A stretch of DNA of 64,000 nt from Pseudomonas mucidolens (GCF_900106045.1 NZ_LT629802.1:5270001-5334000), one strand, 5' to 3'. Numbered from the stretch's first letter, positions 9,423-18,311 are shown. The notes: generated by a model not told the origin, from the letters alone. Numbers and translations are program-made.

Positions 9423-11789
9423 TCAGGGCTGTTGTGGGGGGCGGGCCGGCAATAGCTTGAGGGTGCCGCGAGTATTGGCCTGGACCTCCTCTTCATCAAA
9501 ATGCGTCTGCTCGTACCCGCCTTCGATGTAGGTCTCGGCCTGGTCGGCATAGTGCTTGTCGAACGGTACGCCGCTCTGTCCCACCGGGTTGATGGTCAGA
9601 GCGTGGGCGGCGTCGGCGAAGTCGACCAGGCGTCGGGTGGATGGGCCGTAAGTCACCGGCCATGGCGCCGGGCCAATGATTGCAGACAGGTTGTTCGGTA
9701 CTTCGTGGCTGCCCGGGGAGGCAAACGGGCCGACATTGACGATCTGGTCCAGCGGCTTCTTGATGCCCAGCGGGTGGCCATGGGTCAGGGTATGCGCCTT
9801 GCCCCATTGCCATTGCGCCGGGTCATCGCCGAAGGTGGTTTTCAGGTGGGCCAGGCTCTTGTCCCAGGCGCGCTTGACCGTCTCGGCACGCTGCCTGTTC
9901 CACCACGGCGAATCGGCGGCGGCCAGGCGTGGCAAGGCGGCGTCGACCACGCGGGTGGTGATCAGGGTCTTGAACATGTCGTCGCCCAGCTTGGGGCGGA
10001 AGGCGGCGTCCGTCAGGTCATACAGCAACTGGTTGAACAGCGTGGCCGGGACCGACTCCACCGGGTAGTCACCTTTCCACATGGCCAGTTGCTCTAGCAG
10101 CTTGAGTTCGGCCGGATCCTTGACCACCTCGCGTAGCACCGGCAGCAGCGGAGCCAGCAAGCGTGGCCCGTAGGCGGTGGTGGTGCCCAGTTGCAGGGCC
10201 TGGCTGTTTTCCACATCCCATTTCACGCGGTTGTCGCTCAATTGCGTATTCAACTGCTGGCCGCGGTCGGCCAGGTTGTAATAGCCGGGGATCTGCATAC
10301 CAGTGGGCGAGACCGGCTGGGCATTGGCCGAGACCACATAACCACGGGCCGGGTTTTCTTCCTGGGGGTTGGCGCTGAACGGGTAGAAGCCCAGCTTGTC
10401 AGCCTGCGGCGTACTGCCGTCGAGGATAAACCCGGCATTGGCCCCGGCCGGGCGGATCGGCAACTGCGCCGCGGCCCACCAACCGATATCGCCCTTGGCA
10501 TTGGCCCAGACGATGTTCAGCCCCGGCGCATGCACCTTGGCGGCTGCCTGGCGGGCCTTGGCCAGGGTGTCGGCGCGGTTGAGTTGGTAGAACCCATCGA
10601 GGATCGGGTTTTCGGTATCGAGGAACGCCCACCACATGGCAATCGGCGTGGTACCAGCGTTGGCGCCGAGCACGTCGTTGATGATCGGGCCGTGGGGCGA
10701 CTGGCGTAATGTCAGCGTCACCGGCGCCTGGCCCTTGACCGCGATCTGTTGCTCGCTGGTGGTCATGTCGACCCACTGGTCGTGGTAGCGCACCTGGTTG
10801 GGATTGTCCGGGTTGACCTTCTCGGCGATCAGGTCGAGGTCATCGTTCTGGAACATCGTCAGGCTCCAGCCAAACGCTTTGTTGTGGCCCAGGAACGCCA
10901 CCGGTACCAGGGCGTTGTGATAACCGTAGAGTTCGAAGCCGGGCGCCGACAGGTGCGCCTCGTACCACACCGATGGCACCGAGAAGCGGATATGCGGGTC
11001 GCCCGCCAGCAACGGTTTGCCGCTCTTGGTGCGGTTGCCACTGATGGCCCAGGCGTTGCTGCCTTCGAACTGCGGCAGGCCGTTGTCGGCCAGGGCCTGC
11101 TCGCTGAGGCGGGCGATGGCGCTCAGGCCTTGCCAGTCGGTGGCGGCCAGACCGAGGTCGCCCTTGGGTTTCCAGTCGAGGTCAAACACCTTCAGGTAGT
11201 CGCTGCCCAGTTGGTCGCGCACATAAGTCAGCAAGGGCTCGGTCCGAAAGGCCGCGGCAAAGCTGTAGGCCAGGTAACCGGCGACGCTGATGGTGTCTTC
11301 GGCGGTGAACGGCCGCTTGGGGATGCCCAGCACGTCGAACTCCATGGGGCGGGCGTGGTTGTCCTGATACTGGTTGATTCCGTCCAGATACGCTTGCAAG
11401 GCTTTCCAGTGCGGTGATTGGCGATCCATCTGGGCCACGTAGGTGGTGGCGCGCTCGCGGATGCGCAGGCTGCGAAACAGCTTGTCGGTGTCCAACAACT
11501 TGGCGCCCAGCACTTCGGCCAGTTCGCCCCGGGCCAGGCGGCGCATGATTTCCATCTGGAACAACCGGTCCTGGGCGTGCACGTAACCCAGCGCGCGGTA
11601 CAGATCGGCCTCGTTCTCGGCGCGGATATGCGGCACGCCCCGGTCGTCATAGCGCACCGTGACCGAATCTTGCAGGTTGGCCAACTGCACCGTGCCCTGA
11701 CGGGTCGGTTGCTTGCTGTAGACGTACCAGCCGGCGCCGAGGGCGATCAATACCAGCAGGGCGGCGAGAACCGACAAGACGCGCTTCAT
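9423..11789 (-). CDS. hacB: Penicillin acylase-family N-acyl hydrolase (HacB/PA0305-like)
   Basis: 788-aa Ntn-hydrolase of the penicillin G/acyl-homoserine-lactone acylase family. An N-terminal hydrophobic segment (VLSVLAALLVLIALGAGWYV) exports or anchors it. Self-cleavage is predicted before Ser244 in FEGSNAWAIS, giving an alpha chain, a short linker and a beta chain with Ser as N-terminal nucleophile. Its place a few genes after spuH matches P. aeruginosa PA0305 (HacB), which hydrolyses AHL signals; that assignment is by family and position. The start ATG 11789 has AAGGA six bases upstream. Acylase substrate cannot be read from sequence, so quorum quenching is a hypothesis. Confidence 0.8.
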   Translation of the reverse strand: MKRVLSVLAALLVLIALGAGWYVYSKQPTRQGTVQLANLQDSVTVRYDDRGVPHIRAENEADLYRALGYVHAQDRLFQMEIMRRLARGELAEVLGAKLLDTDKLFRSLRIRERATTYVAQMDRQSPHWKALQAYLDGINQYQDNHARPMEFDVLGIPKRPFTAEDTISVAGYLAYSFAAAFRTEPLLTYVRDQLGSDYLKVFDLDWKPKGDLGLAATDWQGLSAIARLSEQALADNGLPQFEGSNAWAISGNRTKSGKPLLAGDPHIRFSVPSVWYEAHLSAPGFELYGYHNALVPVAFLGHNKAFGWSLTMFQNDDLDLIAEKVNPDNPNQVRYHDQWVDMTTSEQQIAVKGQAPVTLTLRQSPHGPIINDVLGANAGTTPIAMWWAFLDTENPILDGFYQLNRADTLAKARQAAAKVHAPGLNIVWANAKGDIGWWAAAQLPIRPAGANAGFILDGSTPQADKLGFYPFSANPQEENPARGYVVSANAQPVSPTGMQIPGYYNLADRGQQLNTQLSDNRVKWDVENSQALQLGTTTAYGPRLLAPLLPVLREVVKDPAELKLLEQLAMWKGDYPVESVPATLFNQLLYDLTDAAFRPKLGDDMFKTLITTRVVDAALPRLAAADSPWWNRQRAETVKRAWDKSLAHLKTTFGDDPAQWQWGKAHTLTHGHPLGIKKPLDQIVNVGPFASPGSHEVPNNLSAIIGPAPWPVTYGPSTRRLVDFADAAHALTINPVGQSGVPFDKHYADQAETYIEGGYEQTHFDEEEVQANTRGTLKLLPARPPQQP

Positions 11790-11818
11790 GAACAATCCTT
11801 AGTAAAGAGGGCGACGGG

Positions 11819-12394
11819 CTACAGGTCTTTAGGCCACGAACAATAGCAGCCAACTGCCAGGGTGTGGATAGCGTTCACCTCGCGCCCGCTGTTGAGTGCT
11901 TGCAGGATCGGCTCGATAAAACTGTTGCTCGAATTACAGGTCAGTCCCTCGCTGTAAGGACCGAAATACGCCAGCTTGCCATTGCGATCCCAGATGCCCA
12001 CGGCCGGGCTGGCGGGGACCTGCTCGGCGCCGGGCAAGGCACTGAGTAGGGTCATTGCGCCGAGGGTCGCGGGCAGTTGGCCGTGGCTGCCGGCTTTTTG
12101 CAGGGCATAGAACTCCACGCCTTGGGGCGCGTACTGTTCAATCAATTCGCTGAGGTGCTGCTGGTTGCCGACATTGCACGGGCAGGCCGGGTCCCAGAAA
12201 TGCACCAGGCGAATGGGGCCGGGGCCTGCAAGGGGCTCGGGCAGTGTGAGCATGTCTCCGGAAAACACTGCGGTGTGTTGGCTGAAAGCCCGCAGGTAGC
12301 GACCCTGGAACCAGTCATACGCGGCCCACAGCATCGCGCCGCAGATCAGGATGATCAGGCTGGCCAACAGGGCGGTGCGGTAGGGTTTTCGCAT
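11819..12394 (-). CDS. Thioredoxin-fold membrane-anchored protein (DUF6436-like)
   Basis: 191 aa with one N-terminal membrane segment (about 8-28) and a periplasmic thioredoxin-like domain. The expected active-site region reads FWDPACPCNVGNQQHL near residue 70, so the cysteines are in a CxC arrangement rather than CxxC. The ATG at 12394 has GAGGA upstream. It lies 29 bp upstream of the acylase on the same strand, so the two are probably co-transcribed. Function is not known; a redox or scaffold role in the periplasm is inference. Confidence 0.7.
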   Translation of the reverse strand: MRKPYRTALLASLIILICGAMLWAAYDWFQGRYLRAFSQHTAVFSGDMLTLPEPLAGPGPIRLVHFWDPACPCNVGNQQHLSELIEQYAPQGVEFYALQKAGSHGQLPATLGAMTLLSALPGAEQVPASPAVGIWDRNGKLAYFGPYSEGLTCNSSNSFIEPILQALNSGREVNAIHTLAVGCYCSWPKDL

Positions 12395-12503
12395 TCGGAT
12401 CAATCCTCGATGGTCGCGTAGCTTGCCATGCTTGCCCTGACAGATGAATATCGCAGCTCGATAAAACCTGTTCAGCGCGTTGAGCCTTAGTCTGGAACTT
12501 CTT

Positions 12504-13445
12504 ATGCCCGTGACCTTTGACCCCGATCACCTGCGCGAAAGCTTGCGGCCTCTGGTGGATGCGCAAGCGCTTTCGGCTGAGGCTCGGGTCTATCAACGTT
12601 TCTATGGCCTGGATCTGGCGACACGCAAGGAACCGGTGGTCAGCCGCCTGGGACGATTTGATATCGACGGCTTTGAGGTGGTCAGCCAGGTCTGGTGGCC
12701 CGCGCAACCCGTGGCGAGCCTGTTTCTGTTTCACGGTTTCTACGACCACATGGGGCTGTACCGCAGCGTGGTGGAGTGGGGCCTGGATCAGGGTTTCGTA
12801 GTGATTGCCTGTGACTTGCCGGGGCATGGCCTGTCCAGTGGCGAGCGTGCCAGCATCGATGATTTTGCGGTGTACCAGCAGGTGGTGAACGGCTTGTTCG
12901 AACAGGCCGACGCGCTGCAACTGCCCAAGCCCTGGCATCTGTTCGGGCAAAGCACCGGCGGGGCGATTGTGGTGGACCATCTGCTCCACCATGGCCCGGA
13001 CAGCCCGGCGCAAGGCCAGACCTTCCTGCTGTCGCCGCTGGTGCGACCGCGAGCCTGGGGCTGGTCGCAGCTCAGCTATTACTTGCTCAAACCGTTCGTC
13101 AAAGGCATCGCCCGGCGCTTCAGCGATAACAGCAACGACCCGGCGTTCCGGCCATTCCTCGAAGCCGACCCCTTGCAGCCACGACAACTGCCGACCGCCT
13201 GGGTGGGCGCGCTGGGGCGCTGGATCAAGCGCATCGAGGCTGCCCCGCGCAGTACGCGGCGGCCACTGATCGTGCAGGGCGAGGAGGATATGACGGTGGA
13301 TTGGCAGCACAATCTGCAGGTGCTAAGCGGCAAGTTCGATCAGCCGCAGATCCTGATGGTGCCGCGTGGGCGGCATCACTTGGCAAATGAGTTGCCTGAA
13401 ATCCGCGAGCAATACTTCAAGTTCCTCACCGGCCACCTGAAATAA
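12504..13445 (+). CDS. Alpha/beta hydrolase, lysophospholipase-like
   Basis: 313-aa serine hydrolase of the monoglyceride lipase/lysophospholipase (Hydrolase_4) type. The oxyanion region is LFLFHGFYDHMG, the nucleophile elbow GQSTGG has Ser150, and the catalytic His is probably in RGRHHLANE near the C-terminus. No signal peptide is visible, so it is likely cytoplasmic. It converges on the DUF2059 gene with a 44-base perfect hairpin between them. The natural ester substrate is unknown. Confidence 0.82.
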   Translation: MPVTFDPDHLRESLRPLVDAQALSAEARVYQRFYGLDLATRKEPVVSRLGRFDIDGFEVVSQVWWPAQPVASLFLFHGFYDHMGLYRSVVEWGLDQGFVVIACDLPGHGLSSGERASIDDFAVYQQVVNGLFEQADALQLPKPWHLFGQSTGGAIVVDHLLHHGPDSPAQGQTFLLSPLVRPRAWGWSQLSYYLLKPFVKGIARRFSDNSNDPAFRPFLEADPLQPRQLPTAWVGALGRWIKRIEAAPRSTRRPLIVQGEEDMTVDWQHNLQVLSGKFDQPQILMVPRGRHHLANELPEIREQYFKFLTGHLK

Positions 13446-13491
13446 CCCTTCCCCTGTAGGAGCGAGCTTGCTCGCTCCTACAGGGGAAGGG
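13446..13491. terminator. Perfect 22-bp hairpin derived from a REP element, between convergent genes
   Basis: The left arm 13446-13467 and right arm 13470-13491 are exact complements with a TT loop. The centre TGTAGGAGCGAGC is the same REP unit as in the window's REPINs, and the stem continues outward through CCCTTCCCC/GGGGAAGGG. It should act as a bidirectional transcription stop. Confidence 0.8.
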
Positions 13492-13494
13492 GCG

Positions 13495-14247
13495 TCAGGG
13501 GGCCAGGCTGGAGGTGCTTTGGCCGACCGCCAGGCCGGCGCGGATCGCTGCCAGCGCTGCTTGGTAATACGCCTTGCCCTCCGGCGATTCGGCGAAGGTT
13601 GCGAACTCTTCCAGCTCCGGGTCAGACAGGTCCCGGTAGACGTACAGCAATGTGTTGTTCAAATCATTGCCGATCTGCTGCATCAACCGCTCACGCTGGC
13701 CGTTCAGCATACTTTGTGCCTGGCCGCCGCCGAGCAGGCCGGGAATCATTTGGCTGAGGCTGTCGGCCGCCACGCCGGCAATCGCCAGGCTGACCTCGGC
13801 ACCGGCTTCGCGGGCGGGCAGGGCCTGGGCCAGATGGCCGATGATCAGGCTGCGGGTGGCATCGGCCTGGATCTGTGGCAGGCCACGGGCATTTTTTGCC
13901 AGTTGATCACGGCGCGTCGCCAATAACTCTGCGGCGACGATCTTGCGGCCCAGGGGTGACTGGAAAAAATCCAGTGCCGGTTTGGGGTCCGCCAAGTGCT
14001 TGCGCAACTGCGCTTCGGCGCGCTGATCCATGGCCTCGGGGGCGAAGCGTTTATTACTGTTATCCACCAGCGCCTGGTACACCGCAGGCGGCAGACTGTT
14101 GCGGTACCGCTGCTGGGCGGCATTCAAGGCGTCATTGAAATGCGCACGCTGTTCTGGCCAGCCGGCGACCGTGTACAACTGGTCATAGCTGTCTGCCCAG
14201 GCGGGCAAAACGCAACACATCAGCAAGGATAAAAACAAACGACGCAT
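13495..14247 (-). CDS. DUF2059-domain secreted protein
   Basis: 250 aa with a signal peptide (residues 1-18, ending PAWA) and two helical DUF2059-like segments, so it is exported to the periplasm. The start ATG 14247 has AGGAG six to seven bases upstream. DUF2059 proteins have no established function. It is monocistronic and convergent with the hydrolase. Confidence 0.75.
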   Translation of the reverse strand: MRRLFLSLLMCCVLPAWADSYDQLYTVAGWPEQRAHFNDALNAAQQRYRNSLPPAVYQALVDNSNKRFAPEAMDQRAEAQLRKHLADPKPALDFFQSPLGRKIVAAELLATRRDQLAKNARGLPQIQADATRSLIIGHLAQALPAREAGAEVSLAIAGVAADSLSQMIPGLLGGGQAQSMLNGQRERLMQQIGNDLNNTLLYVYRDLSDPELEEFATFAESPEGKAYYQAALAAIRAGLAVGQSTSSLAP

Positions 14248-14369
14248 AAGGACTCCTGTCAGTCGGCCACTATTGTCCGTGTCGGGCGTAGGATTTGTCG
14301 AGAAGTCCTATCAGTTACCTGACTAATGTGTATTTAGGCGCTCGGCGGCTCTGTCGGATTCACAGGCGT

Positions 14370-15011
14370 ATGGATACTATGCGCGCCATGCCAATACCCT
14401 CTGATCACCCGCTGCTGCTAAGCATCGTCGACGACCTGGCCGTGCAAGGCTGGTCGCAGCAGAACATCTTCCTGCCAGAGGCTCTGACCCTGGAACTGGC
14501 GGCTGAGTGCCGTAAACGTGCCGCCGAAGGTGAATTGGCGCCAGCGGCGGTCGGGCGCGGCCCGGCCCAGGAGATTCGCGAAGGTATTCGTGGTGACCAT
14601 ATTCAATGGTTGGAGGCCGGCCAGGCGGCGATATGTGACCGCTATCTCGCGCTGATGGACAACCTGCGTCTGGCGATGAACCGAGGTCTGTTCCTCGGAC
14701 TGGAAGAGTTCGAATGTCACTTCGCGATGTACCCGCCAGGGGCGTTTTACCTCAAGCATGTCGACCGTTTTCGCGATGATGACCGGCGGATGGTCTCGGC
14801 GGTGCTTTACCTGAATGACGCCTGGTTGCCCGAGCATGGCGGCCAATTGCGCATGTACCTCAAAAATGCCGTTGAATACGATGTGGATCCCGTCGGCGGT
14901 TGTCTGGTGGTGTTCCTGTCGGGTGAAATGCCCCACGAAGTCTTGCCTGCCAACCGCGAGCGCCTGTCCCTGACGGGCTGGTTTCGTCGGCGCGGCAACG
15001 AGCCGTTTTGA
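14370..15011 (+). CDS. 2-oxoglutarate/Fe(II)-dependent oxygenase (prolyl 4-hydroxylase-like)
   Basis: 213-aa dioxygenase of the double-stranded beta-helix type. The iron triad is visible as His130-x-Asp132 (LKHVDRF) and distal His189 (MPHEV); the Arg in ERLSLTGWF some ten residues later should bind 2-oxoglutarate. GGQLRMYL and GGCLVVFLSGEMPHEV match the P4Hc pattern. The target is unknown; bacterial relatives modify proteins such as EF-Tu. The ATG at 14370 is one of several nearby in-frame ATGs. Its stop overlaps the DUF523 start by one base (TGATG). Confidence 0.82.
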   Translation: MDTMRAMPIPSDHPLLLSIVDDLAVQGWSQQNIFLPEALTLELAAECRKRAAEGELAPAAVGRGPAQEIREGIRGDHIQWLEAGQAAICDRYLALMDNLRLAMNRGLFLGLEEFECHFAMYPPGAFYLKHVDRFRDDDRRMVSAVLYLNDAWLPEHGGQLRMYLKNAVEYDVDPVGGCLVVFLSGEMPHEVLPANRERLSLTGWFRRRGNEPF

Positions 15012-15508
15012 TGATGCAAAAGATTCTGGTCAGCCGCTGCCTGTTGGGGCACCGGGTGCGCTACGACGCTGGTGCCAGCGGGCCCTTTGATCAATTGACC
15101 GCGTGGCAGGCCGAAGGCCGGGTGGTTGCGGTATGTCCGGAGGTGGCAGGTGGGTTGTCGACACCACGGCCGGCAGCCGAAATACCCGGCGGTCAGGGCG
15201 TCGACGTCTGGGACGGGCGCGCTCAGGTGTTGACGGCTGCGGGTGAGGATGTCAGCCAAGCGTTCCTGGACGGGGCCCGTCAGGCCCTGGCATTAGTGCA
15301 ACGTCACGGCATCCGCATTGCCGTGCTCAAGGCCAACAGTCCGTCATGCGGCAATCTGCTGACTTATGACGGCACATTCAGCGGCGTGAAGGTCAATGGC
15401 GAAGGGGTCACGGCAGCCTTGCTCAAACGCCATGGCGTGCAGGTCTTCAGCGAGCTGGAATTGCCCGCAGCCGCACAGGCGCTGGCGCTCCTTTCAACGC
15501 CTGCTTGA
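15011..15508 (+). CDS. DUF523-family protein (YbbK-like)
   Basis: 165-aa cytoplasmic protein with conserved DUF523 motifs: the N-terminal VSRCLLGHRVRYDAG, VCPEVAGGLSTPRPAAEI, and a later KANSPSCG. The conserved cysteines suggest metal or sulfur chemistry; DUF523 domains are sometimes linked to 2-thiouracil desulfurases, but no function is proven for this one. It is translationally coupled to the upstream oxygenase. Confidence 0.75.
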   Translation: MMQKILVSRCLLGHRVRYDAGASGPFDQLTAWQAEGRVVAVCPEVAGGLSTPRPAAEIPGGQGVDVWDGRAQVLTAAGEDVSQAFLDGARQALALVQRHGIRIAVLKANSPSCGNLLTYDGTFSGVKVNGEGVTAALLKRHGVQVFSELELPAAAQALALLSTPA

Positions 15509-15544
15509 GCATCGTCGCTCGCACATTCACCCACCTGCCCCGTT

Positions 15545-16195
15545 TCAGGGCTTCGCCGGTTTGCTCATATCGGTCTCGAACCATTTCTGCGACAGCGCCG
15601 TCAGCCGTCCATCGGCCTTGATCCGCTGCAGCGCCTTGTCCAGGCTCGACTTGAAGGCCGGATTGCCTTTCTGGAACGGGATCGCCAAGCTCAAGGTCGG
15701 GTCTTTTGCGGCGGCTCGTCGGGTTGTGACCTGGCTGCGCAGGTCCACGCCTTCAGGGGGGCGTGGTGGTCTGACGAATTGGCTGCCGTTGATTGCATCA
15801 AGGCTGCTCAGCCGGGGCTTTTCCGGCTTGGGCGCAATCAGATAGGCTTTGGAATAACTGTAAGGCTCGCTGAAATCGAAACGATCCTGCAGTTCAGGAG
15901 TCACAGCGATATGGTTGATTGCCACGTCGTACTTACCACTCTCGACGCCAGGCAACAATTCGCTGTCATCGGTGGTGATAAAAGACGCGCGTACGTCCAT
16001 TTCCCGGGCCAGCAGTTCACCCAGTTCTACCTCGAAGCCGGTGAGTTTTTCGCCTTCCATGAAGTTGAAGGGCGGCGTGTTGGCTTCCAGAGCGATGCGC
16101 AACTCCCCGCGATCAAACACATCATCGAACATTTCGGCGTGAGCCAAAGGGTTTATAAGAGGAAGCAAAAGTAACAGGCCAGGCAAAAAGCGCAT
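15545..16195 (-). CDS. Amino-acid-type periplasmic binding protein with a shortened second lobe
   Basis: 216 aa, bacterial solute-binding family 3. Signal peptide residues 1-20 (ending AHA). Lobe 1 is intact: FDRGELRIALEANTPPFNFM, GFEVELGELLA, DVAINHIAVTPELQDRFDFS. After the hinge the sequence goes in about 60 residues to IPFQKGNPAFK and the normal C-terminal helix, where relatives have roughly 90-100. The expected strand after LDAI and the GxxDA segment are missing, so lobe 2 probably cannot close normally. The reading frame is open throughout. The ATG at 16195 has AGGAG upstream. No permease genes adjoin it. Confidence 0.7.
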   Translation of the reverse strand: MRFLPGLLLLLPLINPLAHAEMFDDVFDRGELRIALEANTPPFNFMEGEKLTGFEVELGELLAREMDVRASFITTDDSELLPGVESGKYDVAINHIAVTPELQDRFDFSEPYSYSKAYLIAPKPEKPRLSSLDAINGSQFVRPPRPPEGVDLRSQVTTRRAAAKDPTLSLAIPFQKGNPAFKSSLDKALQRIKADGRLTALSQKWFETDMSKPAKP

Positions 16196-16329
16196 GGTCA
16201 CTCCTAAAGGATTCGAAGGTGCGAGGCGCCGTTCAGGCCCGCTTTGCTATGGTGTTGAGTGCCTTGGACAGCGTTTCGTCACTAAGTTGTCACAACCCTA
16301 CAGATTTCACAGAAAAACTGGAGAAGTTA

Positions 16330-16770
16330 ATGAAAGCCATTTTGTCTCGTGCAACCCTGGCCAGCCTGCTGCTGGGAGCTTCGATGCTGGCAACCGCCGC
16401 TGACGGTATTCCGCGCAGCGCGCCACCAGCAGGTGCTGAAGTGTCCATCGTTTCGCCGAAAGATGGCGCTACCGTGGATAAAACCTTCACCGTGAAATTC
16501 GCCATGGAAGGCCTGAAGCTGGCTCCCGCCACTGATCAGACGCCAGGCACCGGTCATCATCACTTGCTGATCGACCAGAAAGAACTGCCGGATGCCAGCC
16601 TTCCGATCCCCGCCACCGACACCGTGATCCACTACGGCAAGGCCCAGACCGAAACCGAAGTGACCCTCGCCCCAGGCAAGCACACTTTGCAATTGGTCGC
16701 TGGCGACAAGCTGCACATGCAATTCGAGCCGACTGTAGCGTCGAAAGTCATCACGGTTAACGTCAAGTAA
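16330..16770 (+). CDS. DUF4399-domain secreted protein
   Basis: 146 aa with a signal peptide ending LATA (about residue 22) and a beta-sandwich DUF4399 domain with the characteristic PGTGHHHLLID stretch, whose histidines might bind metal. The ATG at 16330 has GGAG upstream. Function is unknown. A strong terminator lies 14 bp after the stop. Confidence 0.78.
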   Translation: MKAILSRATLASLLLGASMLATAADGIPRSAPPAGAEVSIVSPKDGATVDKTFTVKFAMEGLKLAPATDQTPGTGHHHLLIDQKELPDASLPIPATDTVIHYGKAQTETEVTLAPGKHTLQLVAGDKLHMQFEPTVASKVITVNVK

Positions 16771-16783
16771 GATTTGTTCAGAC

Positions 16784-16823
16784 ATAAAAAATGGGAGGCC
16801 CCAGCGGGTCTCCCATTTTTTAT
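16784..16823. terminator. Strong bidirectional intrinsic terminator
   Basis: Arms ATAAAAAATGGGAG and CTCCCATTTTTTAT (14 bp, exact) enclose a GC-rich 12-base loop. A-tract and T-tract flank the stem, so it can work in both directions. Confidence 0.9.
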
Positions 16824-16846
16824 GGCAGCGTTGGTCGCTGATTTGT

Positions 16847-16944
16847 GTAGGCGCGAGCTTGCTCGCGAAAAACTCGAGGGCGCCGTGTGCATCCAGGATG
16901 CACGCGTCATCGTTAACGTTTTTCGCGGACAAGTCCGCTCCTAC
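16847..16944. repeat. REPIN c between DUF4399 gene and serA
   Basis: Left unit GTAGGCGCGAGCTTGCTCGC and right unit GCGGACAAGTCCGCTCCTAC are inverted about 50 bases apart. The right unit carries matched changes (GGAC/GTCC) within its own hairpin. It ends 8 bp before the serA stop codon. Confidence 0.85.
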
Positions 16945-16951
16945 AGGCTTT

Positions 16952-18181
16952 TTAGAAAAGCACGCGACTACGGATAGTGCCGTTGATGTGCTGCAGCTTC
17001 TCTTGCGCCAGATCGGAGTACTCGGCGTCGACGTCGATGACGACGTAGCCGACTTTCTCGTTGGTCTGCAGGAACTGGCCGGAAATGTTGATGCCGTTTT
17101 CCGCGAAAACCTTGTTGATCTCCATCATCACACCCGGAATGTTCTGGTGGATGTGCAACAGGCGGTGCTTGCCAGGGTGAGCCGGCAGCGCCACTTCCGG
17201 GAAGTTGACCGAGGACACCGAGGTACCGTTGTCGCTGTACTTGACCAGCTTCTCGGCCACTTCCAGGCCAATATTGGCCTGGGCTTCAGCGGTGGAACCG
17301 CCGATGTGCGGGGTCAGGATCACGTTGTCCAGGCCACGCAGCGGGCTTTCGAAGATGTCGTCGTTGGAGCGCGGCTCAACCGGGAATACGTCGATGGCGG
17401 CGCCGATCAGGTGCTTGTCCTTGATCGCGTCGGCCAGGGCATCCAGCTCGACCACGGTACCGCGTGCGGCATTGATCAGAATCCCGCCTTTTTTGATTGC
17501 ACGGATTTCCTTCTCGCCAATCATCCACTGGGTTTCAGCGGTTTCCGGAACGTGCAGGGTCACGATGTCGGACATGCCCAGCAGCTCGGTCAGGCTCGCC
17601 ACTTGCGTGGCGTTGCCCAATGGCAGCTTGGTCAGGGTGTCGTAGAAAAACACCTGCATGCCCAGGCCTTCGGCCAATACCGACAATTGCGTGCCGATCG
17701 AGCCGTAACCGACGATTCCCAGCTTTTTACCGCGGATTTCGAAGGAGTTGGCTGCACTCTTGATCCAGCCGCCACGGTGGCAGGAAGCGTTCTTCTCAGG
17801 GATACCACGCAGCAGCAGGATGGCCTCGGCCAAGACCAGCTCCGCAACGGAGCGGGTGTTGGAGTACGGTGCGTTGAACACCGCGATGCCGCGCTCGCGC
17901 GCTGCATTGAGATCGACCTGGTTGGTGCCGATGCAGAAACAGCCGACCGCTACCAGTTTCTTGGCGTGGTCGAAGACCTCTTCGGTCAGTTGGGTACGGG
18001 AGCGAATGCCGATAAAGTGCGCGTCGGCGATCTTTTCCTTGAGCTGGGATTCCGGCAGAGAGCTGGTGATGTACTCAATGCTGGTGTACCCGGCGGCCTT
18101 AAGGACGTCGACGGCCGATGGGTGGACGCCTTCCAGAAGAAGGAACTTGATCTTGCTCTTATCGAGAGAAGTCTTGCTCAT
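16952..18181 (-). CDS. serA: D-3-phosphoglycerate dehydrogenase
   Basis: First enzyme of phosphorylated serine synthesis, oxidising 3-phosphoglycerate with NAD+. 409 aa, the length of the short E. coli-type enzyme. The Rossmann motif GIVGYGSIGTQL, the catalytic His region LTPHIGGSTAEAQ, and a C-terminal ACT domain for serine feedback (GVMMEINKVFAENGINISGQ) are all visible. The start MSKTSLDKSKIKFLLLEG at 18181 is the standard one. It is divergent from a D-2-hydroxyglutarate dehydrogenase gene, which is metabolically meaningful because SerA also reduces 2-oxoglutarate. Confidence 0.96.
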   Translation of the reverse strand: MSKTSLDKSKIKFLLLEGVHPSAVDVLKAAGYTSIEYITSSLPESQLKEKIADAHFIGIRSRTQLTEEVFDHAKKLVAVGCFCIGTNQVDLNAARERGIAVFNAPYSNTRSVAELVLAEAILLLRGIPEKNASCHRGGWIKSAANSFEIRGKKLGIVGYGSIGTQLSVLAEGLGMQVFFYDTLTKLPLGNATQVASLTELLGMSDIVTLHVPETAETQWMIGEKEIRAIKKGGILINAARGTVVELDALADAIKDKHLIGAAIDVFPVEPRSNDDIFESPLRGLDNVILTPHIGGSTAEAQANIGLEVAEKLVKYSDNGTSVSSVNFPEVALPAHPGKHRLLHIHQNIPGVMMEINKVFAENGINISGQFLQTNEKVGYVVIDVDAEYSDLAQEKLQHINGTIRSRVLF

Positions 18182-18297
18182 CTGCGTAAACCTGTATCCC
18201 GGAGAAAAATGGCAGGGAATCGAGCAGCGCAAGCTGACCCGGACGGCAGGAAAGCCGTCACCGCAGAAACGCCCTTGGGCTCTGTCCTGCGGGGGCG

Positions 18298-18311
18298 GTA
18301 TGCTAGCATAC
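18298..18311. promoter_or_regulatory. 14-bp perfect palindrome in the serA divergent promoter region
   Basis: GTATGCTAGCATAC reads the same on both strands and lies 117 bp from the serA start and 76 bp from the dehydrogenase start. It could be an operator for a dimeric regulator shared by the two genes. It also resembles overlapping -10 hexamers, so promoter and operator roles cannot be separated by eye. Confidence 0.4.
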
